A stretch of DNA of 64,000 nucleotides, taken from positions 1-64,000 of the forward strand of contig JAHDPQ010000026.1 of assembly GCA_018434245.1 (NCBI GenBank), given 5' to 3'. This stretch comes from Oscillospiraceae bacterium. GTDB lineage: Bacteria; Bacillota; Clostridia; Oscillospirales; Ruminococcaceae. The notes below the pieces were generated by a model that did not search any database, had not been told where the DNA came from, and saw only the letters and a list, made by a program, of their open reading frames with translations. Of the stretch, positions 18,170-26,540 are shown piece by piece. A program made the translations under genes and the position numbers. Numbering within the stretch: position 1 is the stretch's first letter; the number at the start of each line of letters is the position of its first letter.

Positions 18170-18198
18170 ATTATAACTCGAATGGCAACTATTGTCAA
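18170..18198 (-). promoter_or_regulatory. Consensus sigma-A promoter of abrB
   Basis: On the minus strand TTGACA (18193-18198) and TATAAT (18170-18175) are 17 bp apart, both perfect, 60 bp upstream of the ATG. Confidence 0.88.
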
Positions 18199-18283
18199 TT
18201 CCCATTTTACTCTATTTGTTGCAGGAATGTTTGAAGGGCCTTGAATCATAAGATGTACAAAGGTGATAAGGGAGACAGATGTC

Positions 18284-18889
18284 ATGATGAAGTGGATTTT
18301 CTCGGGATTAATCGTGGCTTCTTTGGTGTTTGGCGTCGGACTTGGACGGATGGATGCGGTGTCCAACGCGGCCATTACCGAGTGCGGCGGGGCGGTCAAG
18401 CTGGCTATTACGCTGGCAGGCTCTATGGCTTTGTGGAGCGGCATGATGCGCATTGCCCAAAAAGCGGGGATCACCGAAAGGCTTAGCAGGTTGTTTGCTC
18501 CGGTGGTGCGGGTGCTGTTTCGGGGGCTGCCCCCGGAAAGCCCGGCGGCTCAGGCCATGTGCCTGAATATTTCCGCCAACCTGCTGGGGCTGGGCAATGC
18601 CGCCACCCCTTTGGGAATTGCCGCCATGCGCCAACTGGATCTTCTCAACCGCCACAGTCCCGAGGCCAGCAACTACATGTGCATGTTTGTGGTGCTCAAC
18701 ACCGCTTCTTTGCAGGTGATTCCCACCACCACAGCCCTGCTGAGAGCCAATGCCGGTTCGGCAGCTCCCATGGAGATTATGCCTGCCACCTGGGTGGCGT
18801 CGGGAGCCTCCATCCTCTCGGGGATTCTGGTGGCAAAGCTGCTGGAGGGCAGAAGGGGTAATACACGACAAAGGAGAGGGCGCCGATGA
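18284..18889 (+). CDS. spmA: Spore maturation protein A (nucleoside recognition/Gate domain)
   Basis: This 201-residue membrane protein matches SpmA: an N-terminal helix, the Gate-type domain (LAGSMALWSGMMRIA, residues about 46-60) and NISANLLGLGNAATPLG (about 96-112), the family hallmark. In Bacillus, SpmA and SpmB are needed for full spore core dehydration. I start at the first of two adjacent ATGs (18284), after AAGGGAGA. The stop overlaps the spmB start (ATGA), so the two are translationally coupled. Confidence 0.92.
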   Translation: MMKWIFSGLIVASLVFGVGLGRMDAVSNAAITECGGAVKLAITLAGSMALWSGMMRIAQKAGITERLSRLFAPVVRVLFRGLPPESPAAQAMCLNISANLLGLGNAATPLGIAAMRQLDLLNRHSPEASNYMCMFVVLNTASLQVIPTTTALLRANAGSAAPMEIMPATWVASGASILSGILVAKLLEGRRGNTRQRRGRR

Positions 18890-19407
18890 GCTTTAACGAC
18901 CTGATCATTCCGCTGGTCCTTTGCGGTATCCTGATCTATGGGATTTACCGGGGGGTAGATGTTTTTGACGTCTTTTTGGACGGAGCCAAAGAGGGGTTGG
19001 GGACAGCGGTGAACATCCTGCCCTCCCTGGTGGCTCTCATGACCTGTGTGGGGATGTTTAAGGCATCCGGCGCACTGGACCTTCTGGTGCGCCTCTTTAA
19101 TCCTATCGCAAAGTATCTTCTGCTTCCCGGAGAGGTGGTGCCTCTGGCCATCCTCCGGCCCATTTCGGGCAGTGGAGCTATGGTGATCTTCAACGATATT
19201 CTGGCCACCTACGGCCCCGACAGCTTTATCGGCAGGGTGGCCAGCGTCATGGAAGGCTCCAGCGAGACCACCTTTTACACCATTGCCGTTTACTACGGAG
19301 CGGTCAAGGTATCTAAGACCCGGCACACGCTGCCAGCTTCCCTGACTGCTGATTTAGTGGGTTTTGTCATGAGCGCCGTCATGGTGCGGCTGATCTTTGG
19401 CACGTAA
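18886..19407 (+). CDS. spmB: Spore maturation protein B
   Basis: The 173-residue membrane partner of SpmA. Hallmarks are PLVLCGILIYGIYRGVDVFD at the N-terminus, RPISGSGAM (residues about 91-99) and GSSETTFYTIAVYYGAV near the C-terminus. Length and sequence match SpmB throughout. Second gene of a two-gene operon; a hairpin terminator follows at 19424. Confidence 0.93.
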   Translation: MSFNDLIIPLVLCGILIYGIYRGVDVFDVFLDGAKEGLGTAVNILPSLVALMTCVGMFKASGALDLLVRLFNPIAKYLLLPGEVVPLAILRPISGSGAMVIFNDILATYGPDSFIGRVASVMEGSSETTFYTIAVYYGAVKVSKTRHTLPASLTADLVGFVMSAVMVRLIFGT

Positions 19408-19423
19408 TCATATGATAAGGAAA

Positions 19424-19454
19424 AGTGGCCCGGCCAACCTTTAGCCGAGCCACT
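19424..19454. terminator. Terminator between convergent spmB and ruvC
   Basis: AGTGGCcCGGC (19424-19434) pairs with GCCGaGCCACT (19444-19454) with one mismatch; ATTTTAT follows on the plus strand and TTTTCC on the minus strand. Confidence 0.8.
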
Positions 19455-19457
19455 ATT

Positions 19458-19970
19458 TTATAAGGTAAGAGCCGGGTTCCTTGCCAGCAGGGAACCGGAG
19501 GTGTGGGCGTGGCAGATAGCCATGGCCAGAGCATCGGCGGTGTCGTCGGGTTTGGGCAAAGCGGGAAGGCTCAGCAGCATTTTGGTCATCTGCATCACCT
19601 GGTTTTTCTCCGCCTTACCGTAACCGGTGACCGCCTGCTTTACCTGCAGGGGGGTGTACTCTCCAATGGAAAGCCCGTGTTGTCGGGCACAGAGCAGGAT
19701 GACTCCCCGGGCCTGTGCCACATCGATGCCGGTGGTTTTGTTCTTGGTAAAATAGAGCTTTTCCAGCCCTAAAGAAACAGGCCGGTACCGCTCCAAAATC
19801 CCGGAAAGCTCCCGGTAGATGATCTCCAGCCGCACCTCAAAGGGCAGACCCGCCTTGGTGAGGATGGCCCCGTAATCCACCGCCTGAAAGGAGTTCCCCG
19901 TGTAATCCAGCACTCCCCAGCCTGCAATGGCATAGCCCGGGTCTATTCCGATAATCCGAACGCTTTTCAT
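19458..19970 (-). CDS. ruvC: Holliday junction resolvase RuvC
   Basis: The 170-residue endonuclease cuts four-way DNA junctions in recombination. IIGIDPGYAIAGWGVL gives the first catalytic Asp (residue 10), LEKLYF the Glu, and the C-terminal PKPDDTADALAMAICHAH the last acidic cluster. I start at the ATG at 19970 after GGGAGAAG; a longer reading has no ribosome site. The usual neighbours ruvA and ruvB are not here. Confidence 0.95.
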   Translation of the reverse strand: MKSVRIIGIDPGYAIAGWGVLDYTGNSFQAVDYGAILTKAGLPFEVRLEIIYRELSGILERYRPVSLGLEKLYFTKNKTTGIDVAQARGVILLCARQHGLSIGEYTPLQVKQAVTGYGKAEKNQVMQMTKMLLSLPALPKPDDTADALAMAICHAHTSGSLLARNPALTL

Positions 19971-20042
19971 CTGATCTTCTCCCTTTCCCCTTCCGCAAGG
20001 CAATGGGAGCCGTGGGGAAGAAACGCTAAATTTGCACCGGAC

Positions 20043-20552
20043 TTATACATGAAAGCCCATCATAGAGGGGAAGGCGTAGGCCAGCAGCAGCATGATACAG
20101 GCGGCGCAGAGGACCCCCAGAGCAATGGGGAGGAAGGAGCGTTTAATCGGCAGGCCCAAAAAGGCGGCAATAAGGGAGCCGGTCCACGCTCCGGTCATGG
20201 GCAGGGGAATAGCCACAAAGGCAAACAGGCCAAACAAAATGCGGTGAGGGTATTTTTCCATTAGCTCGGTTCCTTTGCGCAGAGCCTTTTGCTCAAAGTG
20301 AGAGGCCACCCTGCCAAAGGTTCTGGTTTTCCCCAGCAGGGAAAGAACCTTGCGGACAAAGAGCAAAATTACCGGTACCGGAAGGATGTTTCCCAAAACG
20401 CAGGCCACAGTGGCCTGTACCCAAGGAACCCCCAGCAGGGAAGCGGTAATCAGCCCGCCCCGCAGCTCCAGAACCGGCAGCATGGAGATAAAAAAGCAGG
20501 TGAGCCAGGGGGGGATATAGCCAGTGAAGAAATCAATAAAGGCTTGCAGCAA
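20043..20552 (-). CDS. Small multidrug export family membrane protein (COG2426 type)
   Basis: The 169-residue protein has about four to five hydrophobic helices and the family landmarks SMLPVLELRGGL near residue 25 and FAFVAIPLPMTGAWTGSLIA in the second half. The family name is historical; transport has not been shown for most members. The frame begins at a TTG (20552) with AGGATGA about 10 bp upstream. A sigma-A-like promoter stands at 20646-20674. Relation to neighbours unclear. Confidence 0.82.
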   Translation of the reverse strand: MLQAFIDFFTGYIPPWLTCFFISMLPVLELRGGLITASLLGVPWVQATVACVLGNILPVPVILLFVRKVLSLLGKTRTFGRVASHFEQKALRKGTELMEKYPHRILFGLFAFVAIPLPMTGAWTGSLIAAFLGLPIKRSFLPIALGVLCAACIMLLLAYAFPSMMGFHV

Positions 20553-20645
20553 AAAGAATCATCCTGTTCTCAATATAATGTAAGGAGCCACTTGATCTGG
20601 CAGTTTGCACCGATCTACACTCGATCAGCCCAAAGGTTCCCAAAT

Positions 20646-20674
20646 AGTATACCAGAAAAGCCTTGGCACTCCAA
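20646..20674 (-). promoter_or_regulatory. Possible sigma-A promoter of the COG2426 gene
   Basis: On the minus strand TTGGAG (20669-20674) and TATACT (20646-20651) are 17 bp apart. The hairpin at 20660-20677 covers the -35 element and could be an operator. Confidence 0.5.
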
Positions 20675-20802
20675 GGCGGATTTTGGAACGCCCGAAATTC
20701 TGTGAAAAAGGAGCGGCGGGAAGACTGCAGCTTTGGGGGAGGGCTACTGCCAGATCAGAGGCGAATAGCCAATATTTTTTCGGCAAAAGCCCTGATTTTC
20801 CA

Positions 20803-20831
20803 TTGCGAAACCATAGAGAAAATGGTAGAAT
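20803..20831 (+). promoter_or_regulatory. Possible sigma-A promoter of the xdh operon
   Basis: TTGCGA (20803-20808) and TAGAAT (20826-20831) are 17 bp apart, 32 bp upstream of the xdhA ATG. Confidence 0.55.
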
Positions 20832-20863
20832 TGGTGCAACACAATCAAAGGGGGCGCTGCCTT

Positions 20864-23173
20864 ATGAGCGTTGGCAAAAGCATCTCCCGGGTGGATGCCT
20901 ACGAAAAGGTGACAGGCCGGGCCATGTACACCGCCGATCTGGAACGGCCCGGCACTCTGGTGGCCCGGGTGATTCGCAGCACCATCGCCAATGGCGTGGT
21001 AAAACGCTTTCATCTGGAAAAGGCACTGGCTGTACCGGGAGTGGTAAAAATCCTCACCTGCTTTGACGGCCCCGAGTTTTTGTTCCCCACGGCAGGACAC
21101 CCCTGGTCCACCGATAAGAGCCATCAGGATGTGGCCGATCGCAGGCTGCTTAACACCCGGGTTCGGGTGTGGGGAGATGACATCGGCGCCGTCATTGCTG
21201 AAAACGAGGTTGCCGCCCAGCAGGCTCTTCGCCTGATTGAGGTGGAGTATGAGGAGTATCCCCCTCTGGTTACGGTGGAACAGGCCATGGCCCCCGACGC
21301 CACCCAGCTCCACCCGGATTTCCCCGGCAACATCCTCAAGCAGACGGAGTTTCGCATCGGGGAGCCTTCTTACACCCAAGCGGCGGAGGAGGAGGGCCTT
21401 GCCCGGATCAGCAAGACTTACGGGGTGCAGACGGTACAGCACTGCCATATCGAAACGGCGGTTTCCATTGCCTGGATGGAAAAGGGCCGGATCGTCATTG
21501 TCTCCTCCACTCAAATTCCCCATATTGTCCGGCGGGTGATAGGGCAGGCCACCGGGCTTTCCTGGGGGAAGATCCGGGTGATCAAGCCTTACATAGGGGG
21601 CGGCTTCGGCAACAAGCAGGAGGTGCTCTACGAGCCCCTGAACGCATGGCTGACCACGCAGGTGGGGGGCCGCCCCGTGCGGCTGGAGCTTTCCCGGGAG
21701 GAGGTGATGGCCTGCACCCGGGTACGCCACGCCATGGACATCACCATCGGGATGGCGGCAAGGCCGGACGGCACCTTTGTGGCCCGCCGGTTTGAGGGCT
21801 ACTCCAACCAAGGGGGATATGCTTCCCACGGCCACTCCATTATCGCCAATGCTGCCAACGGCTTTCGCAACCTCTACACTCAGGAAAAGGTGGTGGAGGC
21901 TCAGGCCACCACGGTTTACACCAACCTTACCTCCGGGGGAGCCATGCGTGGCTACGGGATTCCCCAGCTCAGCTTTGCCATGGAATCCGCTGTGGACGAT
22001 CTGGCCCTTCAGCTGGGGATGGATCCTTTGGAGCTGCGGCTGAAAAACGCCATGCCGGAAGGCTACGTGGACCCGGGCACCGGCATCACCTGCCATGTCA
22101 GCGGCCTGCGGGACTGCATGCAGCGGGGGGCGGAGCACATTGGCTGGGCCAAAAAGCGGGCTGCCTATCAGAATCAAACGGGGCCTCTGCGCAAAGGGGT
22201 GGGGATGGCCATCTTCAGCTACAAGACGGGAGTCCACCCCATCTCGCTGGAAACCGCCTCCTGTCGGATGATCCTCAATCAGGACGGCACGATGCAGCTT
22301 CAGATGGGGGCTACGGAAATCGGTCAAGGGGCGGATACCGTCTTTACCCAGATGGCCGCTCAGGAACTGGAACTTAGTCCGGAGGATATTCACATCGTCT
22401 CCCAGCAGGACACCGACGTCACTCCCTTTGATACGGGAGCCTACGCCTCCCGCCAGACCTATGTCAGCGGCATGGCTCTCCAAAAGACGGCTCGGAGTCT
22501 AAAGCGGCGGATTCTGGATTACGCCTCCGGCCTGCTAGAAAAGCCCGCCGATACCCTGCGTCTGGAACAGGGCAATATCCGGGACGTTCAGGGCAACGAC
22601 CTGATGGCGCTGGATGTTCTGGCCACCGAAGCCTTTTATAGTTTGGAAAGACCCTTGCACATCACCGCCGAGGAAAGTATTCACTGCACCGACAACACCT
22701 ATGCCTTTGGAGCTTGCTTTGCCGAGGTGGAGGTGGATATTCCCGTGGGCAAGGTAAAGGTGCTAGACATCATCAACGTCCACGACAGCGGCGTTCTCAT
22801 CAATCCCCAGCTAGCGCAGGCTCAGGTCCACGGAGGGATGAGCATGGGACTGGGCTATGCCTTGGGGGAGCAGCTCCTCTACAACGACAAAGCGGTGCCC
22901 CTGAACAACAACCTGCTGGACTACAAGCTGCCCACCGCTTTGGATACCCCCGAGCTCTACGTAGATTTTGTGGAGACGGTAGACCCCACCGGTCCCTACG
23001 GCAACAAGGCGCTGGGTGAGCCCCCTGCAATTCCGGTGGCTCCGGCGGTGCGCAACGCCGTGCTCCACGCCACCGGCGTTGCGGTAGGCAGCCTCCCCCT
23101 CAACTCTCAAAAGCTGGTGGAAGCCTTTGAACAGGCGGGATTACTCAAAAAGGCAGGTGGGGAAAATGTTTGA
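20864..23173 (+). CDS. xdhA: Molybdenum hydroxylase large subunit, xanthine dehydrogenase XdhA type
   Basis: The 769-residue protein is the Mo-pterin-binding subunit of the xanthine oxidase family. KVTGRAMYTADL opens the a/b hammerhead domain; GGGFGNKQE (residues about 246-254) and GGAMRGYG (about 358-365) bind the cofactor; ALGEPP near the C-terminus carries the catalytic Glu. I start at the ATG at 20864, about 10 bp after AAGGGGG. xdhB and xdhC follow with overlaps, so a three-subunit enzyme is made. The substrate is probably a purine or another N-heterocycle, but this family is broad and the true substrate cannot be read off. Confidence 0.88.
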   Translation: MSVGKSISRVDAYEKVTGRAMYTADLERPGTLVARVIRSTIANGVVKRFHLEKALAVPGVVKILTCFDGPEFLFPTAGHPWSTDKSHQDVADRRLLNTRVRVWGDDIGAVIAENEVAAQQALRLIEVEYEEYPPLVTVEQAMAPDATQLHPDFPGNILKQTEFRIGEPSYTQAAEEEGLARISKTYGVQTVQHCHIETAVSIAWMEKGRIVIVSSTQIPHIVRRVIGQATGLSWGKIRVIKPYIGGGFGNKQEVLYEPLNAWLTTQVGGRPVRLELSREEVMACTRVRHAMDITIGMAARPDGTFVARRFEGYSNQGGYASHGHSIIANAANGFRNLYTQEKVVEAQATTVYTNLTSGGAMRGYGIPQLSFAMESAVDDLALQLGMDPLELRLKNAMPEGYVDPGTGITCHVSGLRDCMQRGAEHIGWAKKRAAYQNQTGPLRKGVGMAIFSYKTGVHPISLETASCRMILNQDGTMQLQMGATEIGQGADTVFTQMAAQELELSPEDIHIVSQQDTDVTPFDTGAYASRQTYVSGMALQKTARSLKRRILDYASGLLEKPADTLRLEQGNIRDVQGNDLMALDVLATEAFYSLERPLHITAEESIHCTDNTYAFGACFAEVEVDIPVGKVKVLDIINVHDSGVLINPQLAQAQVHGGMSMGLGYALGEQLLYNDKAVPLNNNLLDYKLPTALDTPELYVDFVETVDPTGPYGNKALGEPPAIPVAPAVRNAVLHATGVAVGSLPLNSQKLVEAFEQAGLLKKAGGENV

Positions 23174-24050
23174 CGTCCAGAAAATCTATCGGGCGACCAG
23201 CGTGGAGGACGCTATCCGGGCGCTCCACCGGATGGAAGGCTCTATTCTGATCAGCGGGGGCAGTGATGTCCTCATCAAGATTCGGGAGGGGAAGCTGGCA
23301 GGCTGCACTCTGGTCAGCATCAACGACCTACAGGAGCTCACCGGCATTGTGATGGAGGAGGACGGGACCATCAAAATCGGCCCGGGAGAGACCTTTACCC
23401 GGATCACCGAGCATCCCCTGATCCGGCAGCACATTCCGGTGCTGGGCCATGCAGTGGATCAGGCGGGAGGCCCCCAGCTTAGAAATGTGGCCACCATCGG
23501 CGGCAATGTCTGCAACGGCGTCACCAGTGCCGACAGCGCCGGTGCCCTGTTGGTTCTGGGAGCTCAGCTGGAGATTACGGGAAGGGACGGTATGCGCACC
23601 CTGCCCTTGGAACAGTTTTACAAAGGCCCCGGCCGTGTGGATTTAAACCGGGGGGAAATCCTCACCGCCATCCGCATTCCCCAAAAGGACTACCAAGGCT
23701 TTGGGGGGCACTACATCAAATACGCCCAGAGGGCTGCCATGGACATTGCCACCCTGGGCTGCGCCGTCAGCCTGCGTCTGGAGGAGGACCGGCAAACCAT
23801 AGCCGATTACCGTCTGGCCTTTGGGGTAGCGGCTCCCACCCCTATCCGCTGCCGCAAAACGGAAGCTGCGGTGATGGGCAAGCCGGTGTCTTCCCGGCTG
23901 CTGGAGGAAATCGGCCAGCTGGCCCTTGGGGAAGTGAGTCCCCGCACCAGCTGGCGGGCCTCCAAGGAATTCCGGCAGCGCTTGGTCTGCGAGCTATCCG
24001 GCAGAGCCACTGCCCAGGCAGTGAAACACGCAGGAGGTGAGACGCTGTGA
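23166..24050 (+). CDS. xdhB: Molybdenum hydroxylase FAD-binding subunit
   Basis: The 294-residue product has the FAD-binding (PCMH-type) domain with SGGSDVLIKIREG (residues about 32-44) and NVATIGGNVCNG (about 108-119), and a C-terminal CO-dehydrogenase flavoprotein-like domain. The start ATG (23166) overlaps the xdhA stop by 8 bp and follows AGGTGGGG. No extra iron-sulfur insert is seen, which argues against a 4-hydroxybenzoyl-CoA reductase beta subunit. It passes electrons from the iron-sulfur subunit to FAD and on to an acceptor. Confidence 0.88.
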   Translation: MFDVQKIYRATSVEDAIRALHRMEGSILISGGSDVLIKIREGKLAGCTLVSINDLQELTGIVMEEDGTIKIGPGETFTRITEHPLIRQHIPVLGHAVDQAGGPQLRNVATIGGNVCNGVTSADSAGALLVLGAQLEITGRDGMRTLPLEQFYKGPGRVDLNRGEILTAIRIPQKDYQGFGGHYIKYAQRAAMDIATLGCAVSLRLEEDRQTIADYRLAFGVAAPTPIRCRKTEAAVMGKPVSSRLLEEIGQLALGEVSPRTSWRASKEFRQRLVCELSGRATAQAVKHAGGETL

Positions 24051-24529
24051 CCATCATCAACATGACAGTCAACGGAGTACCCCGGCAGATGGCGGTGGAC
24101 GAGCGGGAATCCCTTGCCGATACTCTGCGTAACCGCCTTGGTTTGACCAGCGTCAAAAAAGGCTGTGAGGTTGGGGAGTGCGGTGCCTGCACCGTGCTAA
24201 TCGACGGCAAAGCAGTGGACACCTGCATCTACCTTTCCCTGTGGGCCGACTGTAAATCCATTCTGACAGTGGAGGGCCTGAATCGCCCTGACGGAGAGCT
24301 GACTCCCATTCAGCGGGCCTTTGTGGAGGAAGCCGCTGTCCAATGCGGATTCTGCACCCCCGGGCTGATTATGACGGCGGTGGAAATTGTGGGAACCGGA
24401 AAAACCTACACCCGGGAGGAACTGCGCCGCCTGATTTCGGGGCATCTTTGCCGCTGTACCGGCTACCAGAACATCCTTAACGCCATGGAGCGGATTGTGG
24501 AGGAGGCCCACAAAGTAGCGGGGAAATAG
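24047..24529 (+). CDS. xdhC: Molybdenum hydroxylase 2Fe-2S subunit
   Basis: The 160-residue subunit binds two 2Fe-2S clusters. The plant-type ferredoxin motif CEVGECGACTVL with a downstream VDTC lies in the N-terminal half; CGFCTPG and CRCTGY in the C-terminal half hold the second cluster. The GTG start overlaps the xdhB stop (GTGA), so the operon is tightly coupled. A perfect terminator follows. The symbol follows the E. coli xdhABC naming. Confidence 0.92.
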   Translation: MTIINMTVNGVPRQMAVDERESLADTLRNRLGLTSVKKGCEVGECGACTVLIDGKAVDTCIYLSLWADCKSILTVEGLNRPDGELTPIQRAFVEEAAVQCGFCTPGLIMTAVEIVGTGKTYTREELRRLISGHLCRCTGYQNILNAMERIVEEAHKVAGK

Positions 24530-24854
24530 AAACCTATGCGTGAATTTACAAAAGGCCCCCTGCTCGGGGGCCTTTTCCTTGCGCCTTTGGGCGGCTGCCT
24601 GGATGGAAGGACGTTCTCCGCTCCCGCAACAATACAGGCATAGTATCCGGGAAGAGTTGAATATCATATAATACCCCCATGGGCCCGGCCGGGGGGACAA
24701 GTTCTCCCGAAAAGTTCCACACTTTTGGAAAAAAAACAGGAATCCGCAGTAAAACGACAGGGAAAGCACACTTTATAGGTGAGAGTTCGCCCGACCTTGC
24801 GTCTGCTGTAGCAGAGGCAGAATCGGCTTTATTAATACCAAAGGAGCAAACCAT
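24530..24854. other. 325-bp intergenic region before the GHL10 lipoprotein
   Basis: It contains the xdh terminator, then a CATATAAT element (24665-24672) with GTATC (24643-24647) upstream. This is a weak match to mother-cell or late-forespore sigma promoters. A small TCTGCT/AGCAGA repeat lies just before the next gene. No gene is seen. Confidence 0.5.
24550..24576 (+). terminator. xdh operon terminator
   Basis: AAAAGGCCCCC (24550-24560) pairs perfectly with GGGGGCCTTTT (24566-24576) around a 5-nt loop, followed by CCTT. Confidence 0.92.
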
Positions 24855-26360
24855 ATGCTGAAAACCCACCTCACCCGGTGTTTGGCGATTCTTTTCGCCT
24901 GTGTTCTGATGTTAAACGGCTGCACTCCCCGTCAGGCCCAAACGCCCGGTGAATCGGAATCTTCGGGCCGGATGGTGCTCACCGATCCTTGGACGGCGGA
25001 AGAATCCCTCGCCTATCAGCCGGAGGCTCCCGCTGCCAATGACCTGTCGGCGCTGATAGTACATACCGATGACCCCACTTCTGGGGAAGAGGAGCAGCCT
25101 TCCGAGTCCCCGGAGCCTTCTGCCGCACCGGAACCTTCAGAGGCTCAGGAACCTTCCACTGCACCGGAGGTTTCCGCCGTCTCCACCCCTCAACAAGGCC
25201 TGCCGCTGCGGGGCAACGCTGTCCCCCGGATGGAGCCGGTAAAAGGGGAAGTGCGGGGGGTCTGGATTTCCTATCTGGAGCTTCAGAACTTGCTGATGAA
25301 TCAAAGCAAAGAGCAGTTTGTCAAAAATATTCAGGGCGTCTTTGACAACTGCGCTGCTTATGGACTCAACACTGTCTTTGTACATGTCCGGCCCTTTGCC
25401 GATGCCCTTTACAAGTCCCAGTATTACCCTTGGTCCTACCTTTGCACCGGCACCGAGGGAACCGACCCTGGCTTTGACCCTCTGGCCATTATGGTGGAGG
25501 AAGCCCACGCCAGAAACCTGCGGATTGAGGCGTGGCTCAACCCCTACCGCATCCGCAACGCCAACAGCAAGTATGCCATCTGCGAGACCAATCCGGCGGT
25601 GAAGTGGCTGAGTGCCGGGGACAGCGCAGTAATTCTTCACAACGGCATTACCTCCTACAACCCCGCCAGCAAAAAGGCTCAGGACCTCATTGTCAATGGC
25701 GTGCGAGAAATTGTGAAAAACTACAGTGTGGACGGCATCCATATTGACGACTACTTCTATCCCGCCACCGCCACGGGGGCGGTGGATCTGGACTTTGATG
25801 CTGCCTCCTACCGGGCCTATGTCAATGGAGGCGGAAAGCTCTCTCAGGCCGACTGGCGCAGAAGAAACGTAGAGACTCTGCTCAAGGCCATCTACGCTGC
25901 TATTAAGGCGGAGGACCCGGATGTTCTCTTCGGCATCAGTCCCCAGTCCAGCGTTGACAACAACTACAACGCCATGTTTTTGGATGTGGCCAAAATCGTC
26001 TCCACTCCCGGTTACTGCGATTACGTCTGCCCGCAAATCTACTTTGGATACCAGAATCAGGCCCAGCCCTATCAGGAGACTTTGGAGGGCTGGAATACCA
26101 TGATCACCTGCGACGAAGTAGATCTTTACGTGGGCCTTGCCGCCTACAAGCTGGGCGCTTCGGACCAGTGGGCCGGTACCGGCAAAAACGAGTGGATTCA
26201 TAACAATGACCTGCTGGCCAGAATGGTCAAAACCGCCCGAAATCAAAACAGCTACAAGGGGTTTGCCCTATACCGCTACGATTCCCTCTTTGCGCCGGAG
26301 CAAGGGGTAAGGGCCCATGTGGGCACCGAGTTCCAGAACCTCAAGAGCCTGTTGGGCTAA
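24855..26360 (+). CDS. GHL10-family (glycoside hydrolase-like, DUF187) lipoprotein
   Basis: The 501-residue product has a lipoprotein signal peptide ending LMLNGC, so Cys23 should be lipidated on the outer face of the membrane. An acidic, Pro/Ser-rich linker (about 65-115) with repeated EPS follows. From about residue 130 comes a TIM-barrel-like GHL10 domain: GEVRGVWISYLEL, NTVFVHVRPFADALY and RIEAWLNPYRIRN are typical, and VDGIHIDDYFYP carries acidic residues where a glycosidase would have them. Close relatives act on cell wall or surface glycans, but few have been tested. RBS AAGGAG. A second GHL-containing gene follows 180 bp downstream on the same strand. Confidence 0.85.
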   Translation: MLKTHLTRCLAILFACVLMLNGCTPRQAQTPGESESSGRMVLTDPWTAEESLAYQPEAPAANDLSALIVHTDDPTSGEEEQPSESPEPSAAPEPSEAQEPSTAPEVSAVSTPQQGLPLRGNAVPRMEPVKGEVRGVWISYLELQNLLMNQSKEQFVKNIQGVFDNCAAYGLNTVFVHVRPFADALYKSQYYPWSYLCTGTEGTDPGFDPLAIMVEEAHARNLRIEAWLNPYRIRNANSKYAICETNPAVKWLSAGDSAVILHNGITSYNPASKKAQDLIVNGVREIVKNYSVDGIHIDDYFYPATATGAVDLDFDAASYRAYVNGGGKLSQADWRRRNVETLLKAIYAAIKAEDPDVLFGISPQSSVDNNYNAMFLDVAKIVSTPGYCDYVCPQIYFGYQNQAQPYQETLEGWNTMITCDEVDLYVGLAAYKLGASDQWAGTGKNEWIHNNDLLARMVKTARNQNSYKGFALYRYDSLFAPEQGVRAHVGTEFQNLKSLLG

Positions 26361-26540
26361 CAAACCGACCCGGAATGCTTTCGGGGGCCTGTGGCCCATC
26401 GCCTATGGGACAAGCTGTAGATTAAGTAGTTGTGCCGTTATTATCAGCCATTGACAACACGAGATCACTGGGGAAGGTGGAAGCAATCTTCCGCAGAGAA
26501 GTACCATCAATCAATTTGGGGGCTGCGTATTTTGAGTGAG

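Larger units (their letters stand above)
20553..20863. other. 311-bp divergent intergenic region
   Basis: It separates the COG2426 gene (-) from xdhA (+) and holds a promoter for each. A perfect GCCTTGG/CCAAGGC hairpin (20660-20677) overlaps the minus-strand -35 region. No gene is seen. Confidence 0.65.

Noticed and set aside
19458..20003. Longer RuvC start at 20003
   Set aside because: The extra 11 residues have no ribosome site, whereas the ATG at 19970 follows GGGAGAAG and gives the normal family N-terminus.
20660..20677. Terminator reading leftward in the xdhA upstream region
   Set aside because: The GCCTTGG/CCAAGGC hairpin has only a short T run, no gene lies upstream on that strand, and it overlaps a better-fitting -35 element.
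20744..22483. Minus-strand frame (579 codons) opposite xdhA
   Set aside because: Antisense to a certain gene; low-complexity His/Gly/Pro-rich translation.
25137..26246. Minus-strand frame (369 codons) opposite the GHL10 lipoprotein
   Set aside because: Shadow frame; the plus-strand product has a signal peptide and a known domain.
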